From Promethearchaeota archaeon (GTDB taxonomy: Archaea > Asgardarchaeota > Lokiarchaeia > Sigyniarchaeales > SOKP01): 39,985 bases of DNA. The first letter of the stretch is position 1, and each line of letters begins with the position of its first letter. The DNA is taken from assembly GCA_029838195.1 (NCBI GenBank), contig JALGVJ010000032.1, positions 1 to 39,985 of the forward strand. Direction: 5' to 3'. Shown here one piece after another: positions 1 to 8,054 of this stretch. The notes below the pieces were generated by a model that saw nothing but the letters and a program-made list of their open reading frames with translations, did not search any database and had not been told where the DNA came from. The translations under genes and the position numbers were made by a program.

Positions 1-113
1 CGTGATTTTCCGAAAGGGCGACGAAATCAGATGTGATATAATTGAGAGTTTTGTCGGCATGAGATTTAAAAAACTTAAAAAGCAAGCCAAATTATAAACT
101 TAAAAACACCCTC
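1..113 (+). repeat. Left copy of terminal inverted repeat
   Basis: The first 113 bases match the reverse complement of 39872-39984. By hand alignment 103 of 113 positions are identical with no gaps; the differences are at positions 14, 15, 27, 36, 47, 58, 82, 88, 90 and 107, mostly transitions. The longest uninterrupted identical stretch is about 23 bases (59-81). An inner stem (19-26 with 49-56) is retained. No ORF overlaps it. Confidence 0.93.
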
Positions 114-824
114 ATAAAAATTCCTTCATAAAAATATTAAAATTATGTACCTTAATACGAGAAAAAGAGATAAAACTTAATATATCTTACTTATCCTTAT
201 GATTAAGAAAAAGATTATAAAAAAATATCTTCCAAGAATTTATCTTTTTTAAAATTTTTCTTTAAATTTTTATTTTTCCATGATACATGATTCATTAAGG
301 AAGGAGCAATTTTAATTAACATGAATCTTACTGGAACGAAACCGGATTCTCCAATAATTATTATTTTTCTTTTTTTATTGAAAACTTTAGAATCTATTTT
401 CATTTCAATTGAGCCCATTTTTGATTGTCTAAAATTGATGGAAATTTAAAGGTCATTTATCGATAACCGACAAAAATTCACTCAATCCCGTCTCAAGTCA
501 TGGCGGATTAATTCATAGAAGTTATATCCCACAATAATGATTATTTTCATGCCCTTTCAGCATGAGAATGTTTTAACCCGCTGTAGAACGGGGTCACTCG
601 CTTTTCGACAAGATTCAAGGGGGGACAGATACGTTTTCCGTCGGGGGATCTTTAAAGATTTTTAAGATTCAGTTAAAAATAAAAAATTAACACTCCTCTA
701 AATTAGTAATAACGGAAATGAATAGGAAATAAATTTAAAATAGAAAACATGCATTATAGAGAAATATATTGCTATTTCAATTATAATGAAAATGAATTAA
801 ATTTAGCCACGAGGTTTCTTTTTA
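114..824. other. Non-coding left flank with GC-richer hairpin block
   Basis: No convincing gene lies in these 711 bases. 114-440 is very AT-rich. 487-650 is clearly GC-richer than other intergenic DNA here and holds a perfect 6-bp stem (TCATGC/GCATGA) around 548-566, an imperfect ACCCG/CGGGGT hairpin near 576-594, and the palindrome ATCTTTAAAGAT just after 648. 445-486 resembles the inner half of the terminal repeat. The block could be a structured RNA, the eroded non-coding end of a mobile element, or a regulatory leader for the oxidoreductase at 825; none can be chosen from sequence alone. Confidence 0.5.
445..486 (-). repeat. Possible degenerate third copy of the terminal-repeat core
   Basis: On the plus strand this stretch follows the order of right-end bases 39915-39944: a 13-base block with two mismatches (TTTAAA..TCATT), then the exact nine-mer CCGACAAAA, then TCAAT. 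A nine-base insertion, part of the palindrome TTATCGATAA, separates the first two blocks. Its orientation is opposite to the left terminal copy. The match is short and could be partly chance in AT-rich DNA. Confidence 0.35.
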
Positions 825-3083
825 ATGAAAGACGCTGAATTAAAAATAATCAGAACGGCATGTCCGGCTCATTGTGGCATTGATTGCTGTGGTATTTTAG
901 CTCACGTGAAAGATGGAAGAATTATAAAAGTAGAACCGGCAGATTTTCCGAATGAAAGAGACAAAAGAATATGCTTGAGAGGTTTAGCAAGTATAGATAT
1001 TACATATCATCCTGATAGGTTAAAATATCCTTTAAAACGCGTGGGAGCGCGAGGGGAAGGAAAATTTGAACGCATTTCGTGGGAGGAGGCATATGACATC
1101 ATCATCCAAAATTTTCGTAAAATAGCGGACAAACATGGATGGCGATCGATAGGATGGGTCTTAGGAGGGCCGGGAGCAGGTACCACGAAATTTGGGGCAT
1201 ATTTGAGAATTGCAAGCTTAACACAATCAACTCGAGTAAGTGCGTGGGGATACGGCGATGCAGGCCTCCCTTGTGGAAGCCGAATCATTTTTGGCAGTCA
1301 TTTTCCCTATATTTACTTGTTTGGAAAATTCTGGCAGAGACAATACCCCGATCTATTAATCGTGTGGGGCACGAATCCTGCCGAGAGCATGCCCTTACAG
1401 ACCATGAGAAAAATATTAGAAGCTCGAGAAATCGGCACGCAAGTCGTCGTGATTGATCCCAGGTTCACGGTAACTGCCTCAAAAGCAGATGAATATATCG
1501 GACTGAAGCCTTCAACGGATAGCGCACTTGCTTTAGGATTAATGAACGTGATTTTTGAAAAAAATCTTCATGACGTGGATTTTATTCGACAGCATACCAA
1601 TGGACCGTATTTAGTGAGGTTGGACAATGGAAAACTCTTAAGAGGTAAGGATATAGGCGAGAAAAAAGCGAATGCCTATATCATCTGGGATGAAAAAAGC
1701 GATAGTGCTAAAAAGGTTCGAAGAAGCAACGTGATGGACGCCCGCCTAACAAGAGAGTTCGAAATTAATGGAATAAAATGCAAACCAGTATTACAACTCC
1801 TCATGGACCTTGCAAAAGAATACACGCCAGAAAAAACAGAAGAAATCACGGGTGTACCTGCCTCATTGATCAGAAAATTAGGAGAAAAAATCGGTTTGAC
1901 AAAAAATACCACGTTCTATACTTACATGGGATTTACTCGAACATATCATGGAGACATCTCATTAAGGAGCATGGCAACCGTAGCAAGCATTACCGGAAAC
2001 GTGTCCACGTCATTTACTTCGGGATACGTGCCCGCTGTTCTTAATTGGGATCCCTTTTTAAAAGCCGTTCCGGACAAGCCCTCTTTCCATCGATTAGGTA
2101 TTTTAAACCTTTATGATGCCGTGATTTCGGGAAAACCCTATCCCATTCGGGCAGCATGGTTTGCCTTTATCAATTTTTTGAATCAATGTGTTAATTGTAA
2201 TAAACTAATAAAGGAATTTTATCCTAAATTAGAATTCATAGTTCAAACGGAATTATTCATGACACCCAGTGCTCGATATGCTGACATAGTGCTTCCCGTT
2301 TGTTCTTTCTATGAGTTTTCCGATTTTCTCCCCCATCCTTATCCCTACCTTCAATTACAGCAAAAAATTATTGAACCTTTATACGAATCAAAATCCGATG
2401 TGACCATCGTTAAAGAACTCGCAGAAAGAATGGGTTTTGGAGAATATTTTAAAGGAGGCGAAGAAGGAATGATCGACTTAATCATGGATCATCCTTCTTT
2501 AGAAGGAATTACTCGGGAAACATTAAAAAATTCAGCAAAATTATTGAGAGAACTTCCCGAAGGAAGTAACTTTCCCCTAAATTTCTCCACTCCTTCGGGA
2601 AAAATTGAACTATATGCGGAACAGTTAGTAGAAGATGGCCAAGCTTTACCTGTTTATTTGGAACCAATCGAAGCACCGATTGGCTCAAAAAAGACAAAAT
2701 ATCCATTAACCTTCATTCAAGGCCACACGCGCTACAGAACTCATTCCATGTTTGCAAACGTGTCCCCCATTAAAGACCTTTCTTCAGAACCTTTCGTGGA
2801 GATAAATCCCATTGATGCGGTGGCTCGAAACATTCAAGATGGTGATGAGGTAATTGTTTTTAATGATAGAGGCCGGATGATATTAAAAGCGAAGCTCACT
2901 GAAAGCGTCGGCCCGGGAGTTATAAATATAACAGAAGGATGGTGGATCGATCAATTCAAAAAAGGAAGCGTCAATCATTTAACTCACGATATCATTAATC
3001 CCGTACAAAATAAAATCTATGAACCCAACATGCACATGAATGATGTGGCGGTAGAAATAATTAAAAAGGAGGAAGGAGTTTAA
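825..3083 (+). CDS. Molybdopterin (bis-MGD) oxidoreductase, PhsA/acetylene-hydratase-like catalytic subunit
   Basis: This 752-residue protein belongs to the DMSO-reductase superfamily. The N-terminus has a [4Fe-4S] site with C13, C17, C21 or C22, and C50. The central fold shows family motifs WGTNPAES (181-188) and IDPRFT with a downstream TD.ALALG segment (210-238). The last ~100 residues look like the molydopterin-dinucleotide-binding domain. C150, in a GYGDAGLPCGS context, is a candidate Mo ligand by position; this is inference. There is no Tat signal or membrane segment, so it should be cytoplasmic. The Fe-S partner starts two bases after the stop, which implies co-transcription. ATG is preceded by a weak GAGG about ten bases upstream. 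The substrate cannot be read from sequence; thiosulfate, polysulfide, aldehyde or hydratase chemistry are all possible. Confidence 0.9.
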   Translation: MKDAELKIIRTACPAHCGIDCCGILAHVKDGRIIKVEPADFPNERDKRICLRGLASIDITYHPDRLKYPLKRVGARGEGKFERISWEEAYDIIIQNFRKIADKHGWRSIGWVLGGPGAGTTKFGAYLRIASLTQSTRVSAWGYGDAGLPCGSRIIFGSHFPYIYLFGKFWQRQYPDLLIVWGTNPAESMPLQTMRKILEAREIGTQVVVIDPRFTVTASKADEYIGLKPSTDSALALGLMNVIFEKNLHDVDFIRQHTNGPYLVRLDNGKLLRGKDIGEKKANAYIIWDEKSDSAKKVRRSNVMDARLTREFEINGIKCKPVLQLLMDLAKEYTPEKTEEITGVPASLIRKLGEKIGLTKNTTFYTYMGFTRTYHGDISLRSMATVASITGNVSTSFTSGYVPAVLNWDPFLKAVPDKPSFHRLGILNLYDAVISGKPYPIRAAWFAFINFLNQCVNCNKLIKEFYPKLEFIVQTELFMTPSARYADIVLPVCSFYEFSDFLPHPYPYLQLQQKIIEPLYESKSDVTIVKELAERMGFGEYFKGGEEGMIDLIMDHPSLEGITRETLKNSAKLLRELPEGSNFPLNFSTPSGKIELYAEQLVEDGQALPVYLEPIEAPIGSKKTKYPLTFIQGHTRYRTHSMFANVSPIKDLSSEPFVEINPIDAVARNIQDGDEVIVFNDRGRMILKAKLTESVGPGVINITEGWWIDQFKKGSVNHLTHDIINPVQNKIYEPNMHMNDVAVEIIKKEEGV

Positions 3084-3085
3084 AA

Positions 3086-3664
3086 ATGAAAAAGAAATTT
3101 GTCATGATCATAGATCAAAACAGGTGTATCGGCTGCGATTGCTGCACGATCGCCTGCATAAAAGAAAATAATACTCCTTATCATTGGATCGAAGTAGAAA
3201 CCTTAAATACTCCTAACAAAGACACACCACAAGGGAAATTTCCCGAACTCACCATGGACTTTTTACCCAAGCTTTGCAATCATTGTAGCAATCCTCCATG
3301 CGTTTCAGCCTGTCCGGTGGATGCAATTCAAAAAAGGGAAGACGGAATTGTTGTCATCCTTAAAGAACATTGTGACGGTTGCCAATTATGCCTGAATGCT
3401 TGTCCTTACGGAATCATTAAATTCAATGATGTGATGAGCGTTGCCGAAAAATGCAATTTTTGCGTGCACCGTGTAGAACAAGGTCTTGAACCGTTTTGCG
3501 TGACTTGCTGTGAGGGGCAGGCGATCTATTTTGGGGATATAAACGATAAAGAATGTAAGATTTCTCAATTACTTGTTGAATTAAAAACATTTGTTCTCTT
3601 GCCCGAAAAAGGAACGGATCCCAACGTGTATTACATTCCTCCGCGACCAAGAAAAAGATTTTGA
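3086..3664 (+). CDS. Four-cluster ferredoxin-like electron-transfer subunit (DmsB/PhsB type)
   Basis: This 192-residue protein has four cysteine clusters typical of the electron-transfer subunit of molybdopterin oxidoreductases: C14/C17/C20/C24, C64/C67/C72/C76, C96/C99/C102/C106, and C123/C126/C138/C142 (C141 is an alternative ligand). It should carry four [4Fe-4S] clusters and pass electrons between the Mo subunit encoded immediately upstream and another carrier. A strong AAGGAGGAAGGAG sits just before the ATG, inside the end of the upstream gene, so translation is likely coupled. No membrane-anchor subunit (PhsC, NrfD or DmsC type) follows, so a soluble two-subunit enzyme is the simplest reading. 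Confidence 0.92.
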   Translation: MKKKFVMIIDQNRCIGCDCCTIACIKENNTPYHWIEVETLNTPNKDTPQGKFPELTMDFLPKLCNHCSNPPCVSACPVDAIQKREDGIVVILKEHCDGCQLCLNACPYGIIKFNDVMSVAEKCNFCVHRVEQGLEPFCVTCCEGQAIYFGDINDKECKISQLLVELKTFVLLPEKGTDPNVYYIPPRPRKRF

Positions 3665-4107
3665 ATCTTTTTTTTAATAACTCTTTTTATTTTACAATTA
3701 TCCTTTTTCTCGGTGTTATATCGATTAGATCATTTAATACTTCCTTGAAAAGGATGGTATTTTATACCTAATAATTATTGAGCACGATTTTTAAGTAGTT
3801 TAATATCAAATTATCTTTCTCTCGCTATTCTTGATAATAAAATTCGCCCTATTTGGCCTAAAAACTCGAGAAAAGTTAAAGATAACCCTTCACCAAAATT
3901 ATCAGTTCTTCTTAGAAAGAAAATTCCCAACACACGGCGACCACTTCATGCTTTAAATTAGTACAGATTTTCGAAATTTTGGGATATTAATTGTTTTTAC
4001 CAGCTTGGATGTTATTTCTTTTTTCGCTTTTGGTTATAAAAGAATCCAGTTTAATCACCAAAAAAAGAGATCCCGAATCACCAAAAAGGATTAAATCATT
4101 AATTATT
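3665..4107. other. Convergent intergenic region, no gene seen
   Basis: These 443 bases lie between two convergent genes. Apart from T-tracts there is a short direct repeat, AATCACCAAAAA, occurring twice around 4055-4086. I see no tRNA-like T-arm, no ORF with a credible start, and no longer repeat. Confidence 0.5.
3668..3675 (+). terminator. T-tract after the oxidoreductase pair
   Basis: Eight consecutive T residues begin a few bases after the Fe-S subunit stop, with a second T-rich run about ten bases later. Archaeal RNA polymerase terminates at such tracts without a hairpin. Confidence 0.4.
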
Positions 4108-5241
4108 CTATAGACGAGCTAAATAAGAACTCAGTCTTCCAATTTGAATTTTTAGAGATAAGTAGGTCCTCCATTTCGAACGATAAAGTGCTCTTAATAG
4201 AAACCACACCATGATAATTGTCAGAAAGATGGGAAACCATATTTCTGTCGCTTGAAATCGACCCAAGAATAAAAAAAATAAAATATTATGGGCAAGATAC
4301 ACGGTCAATGAATAATATGAAAAGTAAAACAAAAATCTACCATTCTTTTCATTATCAAACGCTCCTGCCTCTTCGAGCACTAACAAGCTCGTACTCAATA
4401 AAAGTAAAATGCCAAAGGTATACACGAACCAAGAAAAACTTCGACTAATCAAAAAATCGGGAAAATTAAATAACTCCGTACCGTGCCCATAGATATCTCC
4501 TAACCGCAATTGAAATACCATGCCAAAGAGTAATAAACAAGGGGCAATGAAGAGCGAAGGATATAGAATTTTTATCTTTAAGCTTTCCCTCCTCTCGAGA
4601 ATATCTTCATTATTATAAATACCATGAAGTAAATCTCCAATGATAGTGCCCAATAGAAAGAACGGAAAAAAACCTAGTATGAAATCCAAATCTAAAGAAT
4701 TATAGAGAAGGTAAAAAAGTATTCCTCGCATGCTTTTCTCGTTCTGATAAGGTAATAAGTAGATTAATAAGATTTGGTTTCCAATGAGAACAAGGATAAT
4801 GACGAGGATCCGGGTAATGATCGATTTGTTCAATAAGGGCCACGTTAAAAATAAAGAAACCGCAATCGTCAATAAAACGAACCAACTCCAGATTTTTCTC
4901 ATATCCCCGTAAAAAAAAGCCACCACCAAGTTATACGCCATGGCCAGGCCAAATATTAAAAAAGCCCGAATGAAATATTCTTTTCTAATGATATTATTAC
5001 TATTAAAATCCTCTAAAATCTTTGATTTTTCTTGCCGATTCCGCACGGAAAAACACGTACTAATCCCTGAAATAAAAATGAAAGCGGACGCCCCAATAGG
5101 GTCAAATATTGCAAAAAGTAAATGCGCAATGTACATGTCCTCTTCCGCCATCCACCACCCACTTAAATGCCCAATGAACATCCATAACATGCTTAAACCG
5201 CGAATGGTATCAATAGTTTTTATTCTCTTAATGGGCCCCAT
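4108..5241 (-). CDS. Multi-pass membrane acyltransferase-like protein (DUF1624/HGSNAT-like)
   Basis: This 377-residue, strongly hydrophobic protein has about ten predicted membrane spans. The N-terminal signature IDTIRGLSMLWMFIGH (R14, H24) followed by an SAFIFISGIS segment is typical of the DUF1624/heparan-alpha-glucosaminide N-acetyltransferase and acyltransferase-3 fold, in which the early Arg and His lie near the acyl-transfer site. A role in acylating a sugar or lipid at the membrane is inferred from the family. It lies on the same strand as the Tes-like gene but about 240 bases downstream of the small gene before it, so joint transcription is uncertain. Confidence 0.72.
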   Translation of the reverse strand: MGPIKRIKTIDTIRGLSMLWMFIGHLSGWWMAEEDMYIAHLLFAIFDPIGASAFIFISGISTCFSVRNRQEKSKILEDFNSNNIIRKEYFIRAFLIFGLAMAYNLVVAFFYGDMRKIWSWFVLLTIAVSLFLTWPLLNKSIITRILVIILVLIGNQILLIYLLPYQNEKSMRGILFYLLYNSLDLDFILGFFPFFLLGTIIGDLLHGIYNNEDILERRESLKIKILYPSLFIAPCLLLFGMVFQLRLGDIYGHGTELFNFPDFLISRSFSWFVYTFGILLLLSTSLLVLEEAGAFDNEKNGRFLFYFSYYSLTVYLAHNILFFLFLGRFQATEIWFPIFLTIIMVWFLLRALYRSKWRTYLSLKIQIGRLSSYLARL

Positions 5242-5481
5242 GAGCTTTTTTGTTTCATAATATTATTTTACTTACCATTTGGTTTATCAATATCTTCTAA
5301 TGAATAATTAAATCTTTCATGATAAAAAAGAACTGCATTTCATGAATGGTGCTTAATTAATGGAAATTATAATTAAAAATAAAAACTTGTAATCTAAAAA
5401 AATAGCAATATCCAAAATAAAAAGAAAGAAAAAAAATGAAAAAATAAAGGGAAAATTAAAGGATGAAATAAAAATAAAAAT

Positions 5482-5766
5482 TTATAAACCAAATAACAAA
5501 ATATTTTCAATAATATCATGAAACTTTTCTAAATTTTTCTCCCCAATCGCTTTATCTATATTGGTTTTTAAACTCAGGAGAGTACTTAACCCCTTTACAA
5601 CCGTGTTCTGGATAAAGCTATTAAATTGAGATTTCTCTAAATTCTTCTGCTTGAAATATTCCACCCGTTTCAACATTGCATCCATGTGTTCCTTCGCCGT
5701 GTTCGTCCTTAACTCCGTTAATTGTCTTATTTTTAACCCATCCTTCTCTATTATCTTTTGCGACAC
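5482..5766 (-). CDS. Small all-helical protein co-transcribed with the radical SAM gene
   Basis: This 94-residue protein is of unknown family. It is charged and looks entirely alpha-helical, with an N-terminal segment suited to a coiled coil and a hydrophobic ILLFGL tail. The start is GTG at 5766, supported by AAAGGTGA about ten bases upstream; that site lies between the stop of the Tes-like gene (5785) and this start, so the two genes overlap at the level of ribosome binding and are almost certainly one transcript. A role as a small partner of the lipid enzyme is inference from position only. No metal or nucleotide motif is visible. Confidence 0.68.
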   Translation of the reverse strand: MSQKIIEKDGLKIRQLTELRTNTAKEHMDAMLKRVEYFKQKNLEKSQFNSFIQNTVVKGLSTLLSLKTNIDKAIGEKNLEKFHDIIENILLFGL

Positions 5767-5784
5767 GTTTTCTTCACCTTTACC

Positions 5785-7512
5785 TTATTTCTTTTTCTTT
5801 TCTCCTCCATTTCTCGCAACTTCTATCTCAACATTTAATTGCCCCGTGGTCGTGTCAAATTCACTCTTAATTTTCTCCGTGGCTTCCATCTTTATGATAT
5901 TCTCTATGATAGGACGATGGAGAGTATTCATCGTACAGAAAGGAATCTCTCTCACGGAACCATCCGGCATGGCAACTCCAAAATGTACTATACATCGTTT
6001 AACCCGATCAAGATCCATGTTATATGCATCCTGGAAATGCATGGAAGAGAGGAGTAGCGTGCCGTGAGTGAAGGAACTAATGCTCTCCCAATCGCCATTC
6101 AATAATAACCTGCTAAACATTTCCATTAACTTGCCGGGCTTCTTGGTGTATTGTAAAATTCCAAGCAAGAATCGTGCCCTCAATTGGGTCTTGTCAAGAA
6201 ATTGTAAGCCTTTATCTAAGGTTTTTCCAAAATCGCCCAGAATCCCCTCAAAGAATCTAATGGGCTCTTTCTCCCGATGCTTAATCCTCTCCCAAAATCG
6301 ATTGCTAAAATCTACAATCTTCAAGGGATCAAAATAATCCGTAATGGGTACCATCTTATTGCTGTCAGGCTCCGTGACCATATAGGTGGCAAAACCACAA
6401 TCCGGATGACACGTGAATTCGACGGGTTCTACATCTGCTAAGTAAGCAATTGCTCTCCCGAATTCCACTATCGTTGTTAGCGGATACCACGCATCGTCCA
6501 TACTAATAGCTCCACCTGTTTGACGCTCAATTTCCTTAATTACATCCGCATTGGTAATTCTCAAATCCTCCATTTCCTCCACTGTAATCCTTCCGCACAA
6601 TGATACGGGCTGAAAAGTAATTCCGCGCACCACGTCAATGTTGTCTAAGGCAAACTGAATGATGTTTCCGATTTCAATGTCCGTAATGCCCTTAACTACG
6701 GTGGCTACTAAATTAATGGAGGACAATCCCACTTTCCGGCAATTTTCCACCACCCGCATTTTGTATTCCATGAGATTCTTAATACCCCGCACTTTTTCGA
6801 GCGTGGCGTTATTGATGCCATCAAATTGCAAGTATAACGTGTCCAAACCCATTTCATATACTTTTTTCGTCCACTCTAATCCCCCGTTCTTTCTTTGGAA
6901 TCCATAGCCATTGGTAGCCACGATGACTTCTTTAAATCCTTTATCTTTTGCCATTTTGCAGATCTCAGGAAAATCTTTTCTGACGGTGGGTTCCCCGCCC
7001 GAGAACATGATGGCGGGAGGTGGTATGGGCTTATTTCTGAAGTGGTCCATGATTCTCTCAATTTCTTCGAGACTGGGTTCAATCCAATAGCCAGATTGCT
7101 TAACATTAGCAAAGCAGAAATGGCAGTTGAAATTACAGCGATTGGTTAAATCAATTAAGGCGAGTGAGCACGTGGATAAATGTTCTTGACAGAGGCCGCA
7201 ATTATAAGGGCAGCCTCTGGGGTCATCACCGATTAAATCTGGAGGATTTGCTTCACCATTTTTCAGAAATTGCCAGATAATTTTCCCGTTTTTGTCTTTT
7301 CTTTTATAATGAGTCCACTTGTAGTATTTTGAGCTAGAAGATATTTTATCTTTAAATTCTCCGTGTTCATTGCATTTTTTTTTCATCCAGATTTCGCCAT
7401 TTTCTTCGACGACTTCGGCGGGGATTCTTTCGAGGCATTCAGGGCAAACACTGAAGGTTTTTCGGTAGTAAGGCGTGTTTAAATATTCTTCTTCACTATC
7501 GAGATGATACAT
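5785..7512 (-). CDS. tes: Radical SAM enzyme of the tetraether lipid synthase (Tes) family
   Basis: This 575-residue protein has an N-terminal CPEC pair (C23, C26) with C47, then GCPYNCGLCQEHLSTC (C101, C105, C108, C115), the radical SAM motif CNFNCHFC (C126, C130, C133) and SGGEP (171-175). That order matches the archaeal Tes family, characterised from a Methanocaldococcus enzyme, which joins two archaeol tails into membrane-spanning tetraethers using several Fe-S clusters and SAM. Its length is slightly above the family norm, with extra C-terminal sequence ending in lysines. The start ATG has GGTGG about nine bases upstream. Paralogues with other lipid or C-C coupling roles exist, so the exact reaction is not certain. 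It heads a unit with the 94-residue protein. Confidence 0.82.
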   Translation of the reverse strand: MYHLDSEEEYLNTPYYRKTFSVCPECLERIPAEVVEENGEIWMKKKCNEHGEFKDKISSSSKYYKWTHYKRKDKNGKIIWQFLKNGEANPPDLIGDDPRGCPYNCGLCQEHLSTCSLALIDLTNRCNFNCHFCFANVKQSGYWIEPSLEEIERIMDHFRNKPIPPPAIMFSGGEPTVRKDFPEICKMAKDKGFKEVIVATNGYGFQRKNGGLEWTKKVYEMGLDTLYLQFDGINNATLEKVRGIKNLMEYKMRVVENCRKVGLSSINLVATVVKGITDIEIGNIIQFALDNIDVVRGITFQPVSLCGRITVEEMEDLRITNADVIKEIERQTGGAISMDDAWYPLTTIVEFGRAIAYLADVEPVEFTCHPDCGFATYMVTEPDSNKMVPITDYFDPLKIVDFSNRFWERIKHREKEPIRFFEGILGDFGKTLDKGLQFLDKTQLRARFLLGILQYTKKPGKLMEMFSRLLLNGDWESISSFTHGTLLLSSMHFQDAYNMDLDRVKRCIVHFGVAMPDGSVREIPFCTMNTLHRPIIENIIKMEATEKIKSEFDTTTGQLNVEIEVARNGGEKKKK

Positions 7513-7592
7513 TATTAAGTTCCACCATAAATTTTAATAAATAATGTAATTATTCAACTTAAGCAGTGATTTATTTAAAAAGATATTCCAAC

Positions 7593-7612
7593 TTATAATA
7601 ATATTATTATAA
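7593..7612. promoter_or_regulatory. Perfect 20-bp AT palindrome upstream of the Tes-like gene
   Basis: TTATAATAATATTATTATAA at 7593-7612 is self-complementary over all 20 bases. It lies between a TATA-like CTTTAAATAG (minus strand, 7627-7636) and the start codon at 7512, a place where a dimeric regulator could act. AT-rich DNA makes chance palindromes more common, so operator function is inference. Confidence 0.4.
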
Positions 7613-7954
7613 TTAGGAAAGTTTTCTATTTAAAGATTAGGCGCCTTCTTTTTTAAAAATATGGGGGGCATTTAAATAGGAAGGATTCGTTTTTTCTAAT
7701 TCATGATGAGACGCGAGCGAGTTATTATAATTTTTTTTAAAGGTTCTAAAAAATTTGTTAAAGGTGATAAAACTCGGAGATTCAATACACCCTTTATGAA
7801 TTAGGTTTGAAATTTTGGGAATGGCTTTTAATTTTTTTATTCAAATTCGGGAATAATAGATAAATCCGCTTGAAAGAAAGATTAAACTCATGAAACTTGA
7901 AGAACATTCGCTTGTTAATTCCGAGTAAGCCTTTTTAGAAATGAAATTTAAACT

Positions 7955-7963
7955 ATTTATATT
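7955..7963 (+). promoter_or_regulatory. TATA-like box for the transporter at 8055
   Basis: TTTATATTA lies 92 bases before the ATG. The ribosome-binding site AGAGGGAGA at 8041-8049 precedes the ATG by five bases. Together they suggest a leadered transcript of roughly 60-70 bases. Confidence 0.4.
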
Positions 7964-8054
7964 ACATGGCATCAAATTAAAATTAATAATTGCAGGTTCA
8001 AGTATGAATTCAGCATGATAAACATGAAAAAAGATACTATAGAGGGAGATTAAA

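Larger units (their letters stand above)
7513..8054. other. Divergent intergenic region with promoters both ways
   Basis: These 542 bases separate the Tes-like gene (minus) and a transporter (plus). Besides the palindrome there are TATA-like elements on the minus side at 7627-7636 and on the plus side at 7955-7963. A 33-codon ORF at about 7703-7804 on plus follows a CATTTAAATA box but has no recognisable family, so it is not called. The rest is AT-rich and unexplained. Confidence 0.5.

Noticed and set aside
1139..1456. 105-codon plus-strand ORF inside the molybdenum oxidoreductase
   Set aside because: It lies in another frame of a well-supported gene and has no family motif or ribosome-binding site.
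7703..7804. 33-codon ORF after a TATA-like box in the Tes/transporter gap
   Set aside because: It is short, of basic composition without a pattern, and the box could serve another transcript.
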